Shown in pieces: positions 19,642 through 28,447 of a stretch of DNA of 43,480 nucleotides. This DNA comes from a virus, in IMG/VR virus record IMGVR_UViG_3300005253_000592, positions 1 through 43,480 of that record; one strand, 5' to 3'. The position numbers and the translations under genes are program-made. Numbering within the stretch: position 1 is the first letter of the stretch; every line of letters begins with the position of its first letter. The notes below the pieces were generated by a model. It searched no databases and was not told the DNA's origin. It worked only from the letters and a program-made list of their open reading frames with translations.

Positions 19642-20201
19642 GCAACCCCGATTTGGAGCGGAGCGTAGAAGATGCTGCGGCCCGGAATCCAGCCAACCTT
19701 GGTCCCCCGATGGAGGTCCGAGTAGCCGTACAGCTCGACCGTCGCGTCGGGCAGCTCTTCCGCCGTGCCAGACTCCGCCTTCTCGCGCACGATGTTGTCC
19801 GGATCGCCGCGCCGCGCCTTGACGACGTGAAACTGGTGCCCGAAGTGATCCCACACGACGAGATTTGCTTCCATCCTATTGTAGACGTGCACCACCATGC
19901 CCACGAACGGCACGAGGTCGTTGAAGGCGGTGTCGTAGAGCTGGCCCACAAACTCAGGCGGGTTCAGCGGGTGCATGTCCTCGGGTCGTCGGCCAAGGTA
20001 AAACCCTGTCGGATGGCCTATTTCACCGTGCTCCAGCAAATGCCAGTCGTGCTCATGTGGAGGGCCGGGGAGCGGGACAAGGACACCCTTTGGGACCGCC
20101 GATGGGTCCGATACGCTTGGGCTGGGGTCTGCGCCTCGGCCCCTGCGGGTTTCCTTGAGAAGCTCGCCTAAAAGCTCAATGATCTGGTCGTCTTTGCTCA
20201 T
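19638..20201 (-). CDS. hypothetical protein in the lysis region
   Basis: 187 residues; GAGGAGG before ATG 20201. The N-terminal helix (DDQIIELLGELLKETRRGRG) and proline-rich linker lead to a beta-rich domain with NDLVPFVGMVVHVYNRMEANLVVWDH and AKVGWIPGRS-like segments. No family recognised; it could be a virion component or cell-surface binder. Confidence 0.7.
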   Translation of the reverse strand: MSKDDQIIELLGELLKETRRGRGADPSPSVSDPSAVPKGVLVPLPGPPHEHDWHLLEHGEIGHPTGFYLGRRPEDMHPLNPPEFVGQLYDTAFNDLVPFVGMVVHVYNRMEANLVVWDHFGHQFHVVKARRGDPDNIVREKAESGTAEELPDATVELYGYSDLHRGTKVGWIPGRSIFYAPLQIGVA

Positions 20202-20213
20202 GGTTGTTCCTCC

Positions 20214-20438
20214 TCATTGCCAGCGGATCGCATCGTCCGCCGGCGGCTTGTTACATTCCTCGCCTTCCATGTCCTCCACTTTCCTTATATCCCACCTTGG
20301 AGGCCCGCAGGCTCGACATATCGCCCGCGCTGTCGTTAATTCGGCCTCAAGTTTGTCGTCAGCCCCAACCAGCATCACTTGTCTGTGGGTACACCGTCGG
20401 CAAACCGCCGTCACCTTGAAGCACTTCTCGGCCTTCAT
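20214..20438 (-). CDS. small zinc-ribbon protein
   Basis: 74 residues from ATG 20438 (ATGA overlap with the endolysin stop). VCRRCTHRQ and ICRACGPPR give a CxxC-x29-CxxC ribbon. Function unknown. Confidence 0.65.
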   Translation of the reverse strand: MKAEKCFKVTAVCRRCTHRQVMLVGADDKLEAELTTARAICRACGPPRWDIRKVEDMEGEECNKPPADDAIRWQ

Positions 20439-20728
20439 CCCATCGGTTCCATGTGGAAATTGCCGTTGCTCTTCAACGTGACCTCTAGGCCCATCCGGGC
20501 AGCACGTTCCTTTAGGGCTGGCCCCTGCGTCGGGTCGTCGAGTATGCAGTCCAGGGCCAGCCACATGATATGCCAGCTATCGTCCTTGCCCCCGACCTTC
20601 TTGTTGTATCTAGGGGTGCGTCCCCCACCGTGTACCGAAAAAGGATAGAGGTCAGACAGGAGCTTTGCCCGCTCGTGAAAATCCCCAACTGTTCTAGGGG
20701 GCGAAACGCTCCAAGATGTCTCCTTCAT
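20435..20728 (-). CDS. endolysin, peptidase M15 family
   Basis: 97 residues, a minimal M15 peptidase. GGGRTPRYNKKVGGKDDSWH with IMWLALD supplies the first zinc His and the Asp (SxHxxxxAxD pattern), and GNFHMEP near the C-terminus supplies the last His. M15 enzymes cut peptidoglycan cross-links (D-Ala-D-Ala or L-Ala-D-Glu), so this is the likely lysis enzyme. It has no signal peptide and overlaps the holin-like gene upstream by ATGA, so a holin is expected to release it. Confidence 0.8.
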   Translation of the reverse strand: MKETSWSVSPPRTVGDFHERAKLLSDLYPFSVHGGGRTPRYNKKVGGKDDSWHIMWLALDCILDDPTQGPALKERAARMGLEVTLKSNGNFHMEPMG

Positions 20729-20997
20729 TTCCCCATCCCCACGCGCATCCACCAAAGTCCTAGAGAAACTATCCCTGCTATAGTGGCAAGGATAAGGGTT
20801 AGGTGTATTGTGAGAGTGCCCTTGATGCTACTAAGTTCGGTGATTGCTATCCTGTTTTCTTGCTCGACTTCTCGTAGTCCGTCTATCGCTTTCCAGAGTT
20901 CTTTCTGGCCATCCTCCATCCTGGTCACACCGGCCCTTATTCCCTTTAGCTCTGCGGCGGTCTCAATAATCACTCTTTCGAGGTCTCGATCCGTCAT
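20725..20997 (-). CDS. holin-like protein (XhlA type)
   Basis: 90 residues: an N-terminal amphipathic/coiled part (ETAAELKGIRAG...LWKAIDGLREVEQENR) and a single C-terminal span (IHLTLILATIAGIVSLGLWW) with a basic end, the layout of XhlA-like hemolysin/holin proteins. ATGA overlaps with the internal protein upstream and the endolysin downstream tie it to lysis. Confidence 0.65.
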   Translation of the reverse strand: MTDRDLERVIIETAAELKGIRAGVTRMEDGQKELWKAIDGLREVEQENRIAITELSSIKGTLTIHLTLILATIAGIVSLGLWWMRVGMGK

Positions 20998-23900
20998 CGC
21001 CTTATCAGCCTCCTTTTGCGCGTCCCGCCGATGGCCCGCCTTTTGGGGCCAATGCTTCGGCGCCGACCTATGAGCCTCCGGGCCGGAGGCAATCGGGTTG
21101 ACCGACGCTGGATCAGGCGTTTCTTGTCGGGGGGCTTGGCTTCCCTCTCGGTATGGAACAAGACCTTTTTGACCTTGCCCTTGGACACCGCTTCCAGGTC
21201 CTTGAACGCGAGCCACCCGATGAAGGGAACTGCGGGCTTCAGCGTCCGCCACGCCGTTTTAAGCTCTCTCTCGGCCTTCTTGGTATTGCCTAGATACAGC
21301 TCGCCCGCCGCCCTCAAGGCATAGAATGTCCCCGCCGCAATGGGGCCAAATCTACCCCTGAGAAGGTTTGCTGTTGGGCCGAAGGCGGTTGAGCCCATCC
21401 AATCAATTCCCGTCGTCTCTTTGAGAAGCCAAAACATGACGGTGACAGCAGCAAGCCGTCCGAACGCAGCGGTGTTCTTGGCCTCCGCAAGACCGATAAC
21501 GAAGTCTGTGAAGAAAAGGGGCCAGGACCAGTAAGCGAAAGCGGGCTTGCCAGCACCCGTCATTATTCCGGGCATATCGAGCCCGTAGAGGTATTGTGTA
21601 TTGGCTACCGCAAGGTCGGCCGCCCTTATCCTTTCAGTTTCGTCAAGACCCTTCTTGTTTATCCACTCAGCCAGGAACGAGTTCTTAACATTAATTTTGT
21701 CTATGCCCCGATACAGCGTCATGCCCACGTCAAATATCTTCTTATCCCAGCCTGCCGGCGCTTGGTCTTCCTGGTTCTCAATGTAGAAATTCTCTCTCGC
21801 CTTCAGGGCTGCACTCTTCTCTAGTATTTCCCGCCCCTCGGGAGTGTTTCGCATACTGTTCGCTTTGATTAAGTTACCAAATCCAGAGTAAACCCCAGTA
21901 AGAGAGTTTTGGGCAGCGTTCCTCGTCACCATCTTGAGACGCCAAGCAATCGTCCCGGTCATGTGCAAGACCATAAACCGCTGGGTCAAGGCTTGGTAGG
22001 CTCTGTCAGAAAGGTTGAGACCCGCAATCTTCCCTAGCTTCTTGACGCTGGTGTTGAGAGCCTTCTGTGTCTCCGTTGGCACCCCAAGTATCTGATGGTT
22101 AATCCAATCATCGGCGATCTGCCGCCTTGAAGCATCGAGTTTGTTGAGGAACGGGGCCATTTCAATGAGCATTGGGTTGACGTGCTTCTCGTTGGCATTG
22201 GTGCGGATGTAGCCGAGCGCGGCCGTCCAGATGTCTCTCTGCACATCCTCCATCTGGCCCGTTCTCTCCAGTCGATGGATGTTCACAATTTCGTCGGGGG
22301 CAAACTCCCTAGCGACCGCATCAGGAAAGGTGCCCCTTCGCCTTGGGGCGTAATGCTTTACGATCTTCTGCCCGTAGAACTTGCCCATCTCGTCAAAGAG
22401 CTTCCGCATCTTTGGAACAGCTTCGAGCTGGGCGGGGTCAAGGTCTACGTTTTTCCCGTCCATCCAGTCGTAAATCCCCTGCCGTTTCACAAGCCGTTTC
22501 TTTTCAATCGCATCTATGAGGGAAGGCTTCCAGGGATGTAGGATAGTGCGTAGCTGGCCACCGAACTTCGCCAGCTCCCGGTCCCTTGCCGCCTTGTGCC
22601 TGACGGCGATGAGCATGGCATCGTCACCAACAGACCGACGCTTGGCCCTGAAGAGCTTTCTATAAATGCCAATCGGCTTCGGCTTGGTCGACAGCTCCTT
22701 GAACTCGGAGCCGTCGACGAGCTTATCCATCTCCTTGAGCTTCTCGATGATGTCATGCTCAAGCAGGGGTATGTCCGCTGGGTCGATAATGTCAATATCT
22801 AGGTCCTTGGCGAGCTGGCGATCCTCGGCGGATAGCTTTTCAAACTCCGCTTCCTTCTCCTTGGTCTCTACGAGCCGCCCGCCGAGCTGCTCTTCCTTGA
22901 GGTTTATGATGTATTCGAGGATTTCTTGGTCTTCTTGGGGCAGGGACTCGATGGCCTCACGGTGCTTGATTAGGATGTTCTCAAGGTGCCTGATATGGGT
23001 TGCGCCCTCGATCTTCCCTGTAAGGGCTCTCGTGACCTCCTTGGGGTCCTGACCACCCCTGACGGGGGGGATTTCAGCCTTGCGTCTGAGTAGCCGCTTC
23101 GGTCCCTTCTCCGTTGCCGGGAACAGCTCTTCGGTCACTCTGCGCTTGAGCGCTCGCTTGAATAGGTCTTCCTTGGTCAGTTTCTCAGCACCAAACAACG
23201 CTTCCTGGTCTGGATGAGGAGACTCCTCGACTAATTTGTGGTAGTTTTCGACGAGTTCCCTTATGTCCTTCCTTGACCTAGATCGCTTTTGCAGCTCCTC
23301 GGCAAGGGTCTTTTGGAACGATGTCAGCTCCGCACCGAAGAAGTCTTTTTGTGCGAGCGCATCCTTGAGCTTGAGCCCCTTGCGTCTCGTCTCGCTGATA
23401 AGCCTCACGACCCGAACAAGGTCTTTGGTAATGTCTAGTTCCTTGAGCCTATCCCCCTTGTCAAGCAGGCCCTTGGCGCGGGCAACACGGCCCGAGGCAC
23501 CCAGCAACCCTTCCATGATGTTCTTTATGTTTACGTCGGTGAGTTCGGAGAGGATCGGCGTGAGGTCGCTTCCATAAAGCCGTTCAAAGAGTGCGGCTTG
23601 AATTCGCTGAACGCCCCGCTCCGACAACTTGCCCGAAGCGTCAAGGAGTTCTCCCTGTTCCGCCGTGGGAAGCTCACCGATGAAGCTGCGGACGAATTCA
23701 CGGTTGAGTGGAGACAAGATTAGCTCTCTGGCGCTGCCCTCAATGGACGGCATGTTGGCGATTTGCTCTGTCGTTATCTTGGCGGCATCCGATTTGGCCT
23801 GTTCAGGGGCAGAGAATCGAGCCACAGGTGGCTCATTGGCCCTTTGAACAAACTTCACCCTGTCAACCTCGGACAGCCGCTCACGGACAAGAATTGGCCT

Positions 23901-26111
23901 TTTCATGGCCTGGACCTTCTTGGGGTCAAGGCCCAAGCCTTTGGCCCGTTCGACAAGATGGGATTTCATCCGTTCCTCAAAGTCCGAGTGCCCCCGATAT
24001 GCCCTTCTGGCTGCAATTATCCGAGCGTTCCCGCTCTCAACGATGCTGTCTGGCCCAACAATCGGTGTACCCGTATCGAGTGCCTGAGTGTCTGCTGTGA
24101 GCAACTCCGGTCGGAGCTTTTGGGATAGTTCGGCGACTTGGGCCTTTGATGCCGCCCTGCTCCGCTCTCTAGGTTGAAGCTCTTGGGGATATCTAGGGTT
24201 CACACCAAGCAAATCGGTGTGAGAGGTAATAAGTTCATTGGCCTCGACGACACGGAACCGAAACTCGTATTCCCTGCCCTTGGAATCGAAGGCTTTAGTC
24301 TTCTTTCCTGCCTCGCCCTGAAGCGGCTTCGCCTTCTTGAGGAGGGGCTTCTTGGGGGCGGTAACAGGCTCGGCTATCTTTCTCAGTCCTTCTGGAACCT
24401 TTAGGCCAAACCTCTCAATCTGCGCTATGGCCCCCTCTGGCGTGATGCCACCCCGCTGAATGGCCCTAGCGAATCGACCTGACTTCAAATCTCTCTGAGT
24501 GCTTTCCTTCGTTGGTGTCTCCCCCGCAAACGTACTGGGTATCCCGACCTCGGCCTCCTTCCGCAGGAGGGGCTTCTTCTCCGCCGGCTTTTTCCTGACG
24601 AGGGGCTTGACCTTCGGTCTATCTTTGGGGGTCGGCACGTCCCTGCCTTCCACCTTGGCCTTGGCCACAGCAGCCGACGCCTTAGCCCTCGCCTCCTCGG
24701 TCCGCTCACGGCGGGCCTTGCCCTCCTCTCGACGCGCTAAGACCTCCTCCCTGGTGGGGACCTCTACCTTGGGTGCTGGCTTGGCGGGGGCCCGCTTCTC
24801 AAGTCTGATATCAGGCTCAGGCTCCTCCGCCGGCTTGACTTCCTTGACCTCCTTGGCGACCTCCGCCCGCTGCGCCTCGGTCAGGGGCTTCGTCCTGACC
24901 CGCTTCGCCCTCGGAGCCCGGTCAACCCTGATGTCGGCCAGCGGTTGGCGCCGCCCGATCGCACCCAAGAAAGCCGTCGAAAGGCCCCGATGGAGTATCT
25001 GCTGTGGCTCTTCCCCTGCTACAAAGCCTATCGTGGCCCCTAAACCGCCGCTTGTAGCCACTCTTGCGGGCAAATTGGGCATAGATAGGGGGAATCCGAG
25101 CAAAAAGCCCGTAGCGAACGATGTGGCCAACTCCTTCTTTTCTATATCCCTGCCAGCCTTGGCCTGATGGATGCCCATGAAGATGAGGCCGTGCTTGATG
25201 CCGTTGGAGATGACATTCGGGGGTAGTGCGCTCAGTCCAGGAATGGCGTAGACGGCTTTCCCTAGGCCGACCATCAGGGGTATATCGCCCATGAAAGAGC
25301 CAGCGGTTCGGGCTGTTTCCTCAAGGACGCCTTCGGGGTCTGCGCCGAGGTCTATTTCCTCAAGAGTCTTCAAGTCCACACCGAAGACCTCAGCCAATCC
25401 TTGGGCAGTTGAGACGTTGGCCCCAGCCACTCCTATCGCCGCCTGACCGAGGATTCCCCCTATCGCCTCGGGGTAGCCCTCTGGCAAGGTGGCGGCGTCA
25501 AACTCCTCCGTATCGCCCGGCGGGGTGACGGTCATTATGTCAGCCAGGGAGGATATGAGCGGGTCCTGCTCTAAGAACGCTTCCTCCTGTCCAGGACCAC
25601 CCCCAACGTCCGGTGGCTGAAGGGCTTCGGCAAGCATGGCACCGCCCTCGCCCCCCTTTTGCGCAAGGGTGTCCATGAGACGTTGCCGCATGGTGGGCGG
25701 GGCCTCTTTTTGCAGGGCAATATCAGGCTGAACGGGAACGGAATAATAATTGCCATCTGGACCCTGGACGATCTCTCGGCCAAGGCCACGACTTGCCTCT
25801 ACTTCCTCTTGAAAGGTTTCGTGCCTCCTGCCTTTAAGTATTCTGCTGGTATCTGGCGGCAGACCTAGTGCCTCGGATTCCTCGGGAGCCAAGGGTGCCG
25901 CACTCTGGAAGTGCTGAGATACCGGGTCCCTAGTGATGCCCCGAGATTCAGCAGACCCATAATCGAAGCCGCTCCCTTCGGGGTCAAATGGAACCAGGCC
26001 CCTCTTTAGGGCCTCATCCAGCAGGCCGAGCTTACCTTCAGGGAGGATTCCCCGCCTGTCTGCCTCCAAGAGAAGCTCGAGGCTCCTGTTGCGTTCTGCG
26101 ACGGCAGGCAT
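20994..26111 (-). CDS. giant internal virion/ejection protein with ddrB-ParB domain
   Basis: 1705 residues, the largest gene. A hydrophobic, glycine-rich region (~220-385) is followed by a long Lys/Pro/Glu-rich segment (~395-600). Residues ~610-845 (VVEANELITSH, PRYPQELQPRERSR, PIVGPDSIVESGNARIIAAR, SERGVQRIQAALFERLYG) match the ddrB-like ParB-superfamily domain seen in large phage virion proteins. Then come long helical stretches and hydrophobic segments (~1515-1595). The last ~50 residues are extremely basic, with repeated RRLIGRR-like units. The place after the tail genes and before lysis, and the size, fit a podovirus ejection protein that enters the host with the DNA. No lysozyme motif seen. 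Confidence 0.75.
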   Translation of the reverse strand: MPAVAERNRSLELLLEADRRGILPEGKLGLLDEALKRGLVPFDPEGSGFDYGSAESRGITRDPVSQHFQSAAPLAPEESEALGLPPDTSRILKGRRHETFQEEVEASRGLGREIVQGPDGNYYSVPVQPDIALQKEAPPTMRQRLMDTLAQKGGEGGAMLAEALQPPDVGGGPGQEEAFLEQDPLISSLADIMTVTPPGDTEEFDAATLPEGYPEAIGGILGQAAIGVAGANVSTAQGLAEVFGVDLKTLEEIDLGADPEGVLEETARTAGSFMGDIPLMVGLGKAVYAIPGLSALPPNVISNGIKHGLIFMGIHQAKAGRDIEKKELATSFATGFLLGFPLSMPNLPARVATSGGLGATIGFVAGEEPQQILHRGLSTAFLGAIGRRQPLADIRVDRAPRAKRVRTKPLTEAQRAEVAKEVKEVKPAEEPEPDIRLEKRAPAKPAPKVEVPTREEVLARREEGKARRERTEEARAKASAAVAKAKVEGRDVPTPKDRPKVKPLVRKKPAEKKPLLRKEAEVGIPSTFAGETPTKESTQRDLKSGRFARAIQRGGITPEGAIAQIERFGLKVPEGLRKIAEPVTAPKKPLLKKAKPLQGEAGKKTKAFDSKGREYEFRFRVVEANELITSHTDLLGVNPRYPQELQPRERSRAASKAQVAELSQKLRPELLTADTQALDTGTPIVGPDSIVESGNARIIAARRAYRGHSDFEERMKSHLVERAKGLGLDPKKVQAMKRPILVRERLSEVDRVKFVQRANEPPVARFSAPEQAKSDAAKITTEQIANMPSIEGSARELILSPLNREFVRSFIGELPTAEQGELLDASGKLSERGVQRIQAALFERLYGSDLTPILSELTDVNIKNIMEGLLGASGRVARAKGLLDKGDRLKELDITKDLVRVVRLISETRRKGLKLKDALAQKDFFGAELTSFQKTLAEELQKRSRSRKDIRELVENYHKLVEESPHPDQEALFGAEKLTKEDLFKRALKRRVTEELFPATEKGPKRLLRRKAEIPPVRGGQDPKEVTRALTGKIEGATHIRHLENILIKHREAIESLPQEDQEILEYIINLKEEQLGGRLVETKEKEAEFEKLSAEDRQLAKDLDIDIIDPADIPLLEHDIIEKLKEMDKLVDGSEFKELSTKPKPIGIYRKLFRAKRRSVGDDAMLIAVRHKAARDRELAKFGGQLRTILHPWKPSLIDAIEKKRLVKRQGIYDWMDGKNVDLDPAQLEAVPKMRKLFDEMGKFYGQKIVKHYAPRRRGTFPDAVAREFAPDEIVNIHRLERTGQMEDVQRDIWTAALGYIRTNANEKHVNPMLIEMAPFLNKLDASRRQIADDWINHQILGVPTETQKALNTSVKKLGKIAGLNLSDRAYQALTQRFMVLHMTGTIAWRLKMVTRNAAQNSLTGVYSGFGNLIKANSMRNTPEGREILEKSAALKARENFYIENQEDQAPAGWDKKIFDVGMTLYRGIDKINVKNSFLAEWINKKGLDETERIRAADLAVANTQYLYGLDMPGIMTGAGKPAFAYWSWPLFFTDFVIGLAEAKNTAAFGRLAAVTVMFWLLKETTGIDWMGSTAFGPTANLLRGRFGPIAAGTFYALRAAGELYLGNTKKAERELKTAWRTLKPAVPFIGWLAFKDLEAVSKGKVKKVLFHTEREAKPPDKKRLIQRRSTRLPPARRLIGRRRSIGPKRRAIGGTRKRRLIRR

Positions 26112-27436
26112 TATCTTACCCCTAGAGCGTTAAGTATCTCTTGGTCCGTCATCTCGGCGGGGGCCTTCAATGGTTGACCAGCTCCTGGACCACTTGACCT
26201 ATCTTGTTTGGTTCGGCGTACCAGCGGCTTACTTCCTCTGGCTGTTTTTCCGTTGGCTTGGCGGGCGGTCCCTTTTCTCCCGAGCAGCCTTTTGGGTTGT
26301 CTTCCTGTGGGTGTTTGGGCTGGCCCTGGCTGTGTGGGAGCAATACCTGTAGCGGGTGCAACCACATGAGTTCTCGTAATCTCCTCAACTGCTAAGTCGT
26401 ACTGCTGAATATCTGCCTCGGCAAGCTCGCCACCCCCAAACCCTGGCACGTTCGCTAGGAGCCGACCCAGCCCGCCCCGATCCCTTGGCCTGGGCCCTAG
26501 CGCGGCTATTTTATCCTCAAGGGTGCGGTCCTCTTCGGGAGCCCACAGCGACCGAGGAACGGGGTCGCCGGGGAATAGCCTCTCCTGTCTTTTCCGGAGA
26601 TGGACTCTGCGGGGTTCCGTTAAATTGACGAACTGCTCCCCGGTCTTCTTGTCGGTCGAGATTAGGCCATCGACTTCCTTGATATGAGACGCCTTGGCCT
26701 TGGCCAGCTTGTCGGCATCAGATCGGACCTTCTTCTGGCGTTTTATGCCGGAACGAAGCTGGGATGATGTCATGGTCTCGGCGACTCTCGGGTCCCCGCC
26801 CCCACGCTTGAACTCCTCCTCACGTTCTTTCAGCTTGCGAATCGACGCTTGAGCCTTGCCCCGAGCGGTGGTAAGCCTCTTCCTTCGCCCTATCCTCTTG
26901 GCGAGGCTGAGGTCCGTATCGCTTTCCCGGAACGGTAAGCCAGCCGTCGCCGCCTTGACACGCCTCGCCTTCAGCGACTTCTCATCTGCCGCCTTTTTCT
27001 TCGCCTCGCCCTTCATGGAAACGATTCGGGCCTTCAACTGCGACGATTTAAGCCGCTTCGCATCCGCCTCGCTACCCCCCAGCCGCTTGAACTCTTGTTC
27101 CCGCTCGCGGAGGATTCTAACGGCTGCCTTGGTCCCTGTCCGCGCCTTACCCAGACGCTTCTGCTTGGCAATCCTTCCTGCCTGCTCGTGCAGAGGCTCA
27201 CCTGGCCTAAAGTCCACGTCGGCCTCGGCAGCCTTCGTCCTCTTGGTTGAGACCTCTTTTAGCTGGGCTTGGGTGGCTTTGAGCTTTTTCTCTAGGAACT
27301 TCAGCCTTTGGTCAGCCAGCTTCTGTTCACCCGCCGACAGTTCTTTCTCGCGCTTGCGGCGGGTCTTGCTCTGGCTGACCCGTAGCTTCTGGAGCTGGAG
27401 CAGGGCATCCGTGATTTTTGCGATTGGAGAAGGCAC
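26111..27436 (-). CDS. basic coiled-coil internal virion protein with internal duplication
   Basis: 441 residues from GTG 27436, very rich in Lys, Arg and Ala. Two copies of a ~65-residue unit are visible near residues 75-140 and 165-230: QKRLGKARTGTKAAVRILREREQEFKRLGG...SSQLKARI and RKRLTTARGKAQASIRKLKEREEEFKRGGG...SSQLRSGI. The C-terminal third is Gly/Pro-rich with basic patches. Sits between two other internal-protein candidates and is coupled to the giant protein by TAATG. Probably packaged in the head or tail and ejected; this is inference. Confidence 0.65.
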   Translation of the reverse strand: MPSPIAKITDALLQLQKLRVSQSKTRRKREKELSAGEQKLADQRLKFLEKKLKATQAQLKEVSTKRTKAAEADVDFRPGEPLHEQAGRIAKQKRLGKARTGTKAAVRILREREQEFKRLGGSEADAKRLKSSQLKARIVSMKGEAKKKAADEKSLKARRVKAATAGLPFRESDTDLSLAKRIGRRKRLTTARGKAQASIRKLKEREEEFKRGGGDPRVAETMTSSQLRSGIKRQKKVRSDADKLAKAKASHIKEVDGLISTDKKTGEQFVNLTEPRRVHLRKRQERLFPGDPVPRSLWAPEEDRTLEDKIAALGPRPRDRGGLGRLLANVPGFGGGELAEADIQQYDLAVEEITRTHVVAPATGIAPTQPGPAQTPTGRQPKRLLGRKGTARQANGKTARGSKPLVRRTKQDRSSGPGAGQPLKAPAEMTDQEILNALGVR

Positions 27437-27452
27437 CGGCTCACCCCGCGCC

Positions 27453-28199
27453 TTACTGTGGCATCCGCTTCAGCATTTCCAGCATGACTAAGAGGTTCCC
27501 AAAGTCACCAGCAGCCTCACCACCAGCGGCGAGTGCGGGGCCAGCCCCCCCGCCACCTGTAGTTGTTGTGGTTGTCGGTCCCTGGCCAGATTGAATCCCG
27601 AGAAGCCGGAGGATGGAGTTCATTCTCTGCTGGAAGGGGGCTTGCTCGGTCTGCTGGAATATGCCTGGAAGGGTACGAAAGGCGCGGTCGCTGATACCGG
27701 AAAGCGTCCCCTGGAGGTCCACGTTCGCCATCTGGTTCCGCCGCGTGAACCCGCCTGTTCTCAGCGTCCCGAGCCGTCGGGCCGTCTCCCTTCGCTGGCC
27801 ACTCGCCCTTCCGGCCTGTTTCCGTACCGGGGCGGACATGATACGGGCTATGGCCTCGGATAGGCTCTTGCCCGGACCTTGAAGGAACTGATTAAAGTCG
27901 GGTCTCCCGCCAAGGCTCCGCTCAATGCCTTGGATTTGCCCCGTGGCGATCCCCGGATCGACGGGGGGCCTGGTCGTGGTCTCCTTTTTCTTGGAGCCAA
28001 AAAACTTACTCGCTGTGCTTGCACCACCAGCCACAAGGCTGGCAAGCGCGATTGCCGTCATGGGCTCGATAGCATATACAATGCCAGGGGGTTGGGAATG
28101 AAAAAGGTCGAAAATCACGAATCCCCAAGTGGCGACCGTTGCAACCAAGCAAGCAGCCCTGTTCCAAAGCCCTCTTATTCTGAATATTTGTGATGTCAT
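27453..28199 (-). CDS. internal virion protein, membrane-active type
   Basis: 248 residues; ATGA overlap with the gene upstream. N-terminal hydrophobic segments (CLVATVATWGFVIFDLF and MTAIALASLVAGGAST) are followed by a Gly/Arg-rich, probably flexible body and TTTTTTGGGG linker. In layout it resembles the small internal protein of T7-like ejection systems (hydrophobic start, helical body), encoded first in a three-gene set. Sequence-level homology is not clear. Confidence 0.6.
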   Translation of the reverse strand: MTSQIFRIRGLWNRAACLVATVATWGFVIFDLFHSQPPGIVYAIEPMTAIALASLVAGGASTASKFFGSKKKETTTRPPVDPGIATGQIQGIERSLGGRPDFNQFLQGPGKSLSEAIARIMSAPVRKQAGRASGQRRETARRLGTLRTGGFTRRNQMANVDLQGTLSGISDRAFRTLPGIFQQTEQAPFQQRMNSILRLLGIQSGQGPTTTTTTGGGGAGPALAAGGEAAGDFGNLLVMLEMLKRMPQ

Positions 28200-28432
28200 G
28201 CCGCTACCTCCACGGCCTCTTTAAGCGCCACACAAGACAGTTCGGCCATTTTGTAATACTCGTCAATTGGAACTCCGGACCGCTTCGCCATCTCATCGAC
28301 CCGGCAAATATCTGGCCTTTCGTCATATATCGAGCAGAGGCCATCTGCCGTCAGTTGAGGGCAACGCCCAAGGCCCGTAAACGGGTTAAACAGCTTGCAG
28401 CACGCTCCGCACTTGGCGCAGTCAAAACCCAT
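28196..28432 (-). CDS. YkgJ-like cysteine cluster protein
   Basis: 78 residues: FDCAKCGACCKLF then RCPQLTADGLCSIYDERPDICR, the CxxCxxCC...C...C...RPxxC pattern of the YkgJ/UPF0153 zinc- or iron-binding family. Family members in bacteria are usually longer; this is about the core only. It lies inside the virion operon between a fibre-like and an internal protein, an unusual place. Role unknown. Confidence 0.75.
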   Translation of the reverse strand: MGFDCAKCGACCKLFNPFTGLGRCPQLTADGLCSIYDERPDICRVDEMAKRSGVPIDEYYKMAELSCVALKEAVEVAA

Positions 28433-28447
28433 CAGTTTATCTCTCTC

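Noticed and set aside
21016-21324. Plus-strand frame with MRVPPMARLLG... opposite the Arg-rich tail of the giant protein
   Set aside because: It is antisense to a long uninterrupted 1705-codon gene and lacks a ribosome site.
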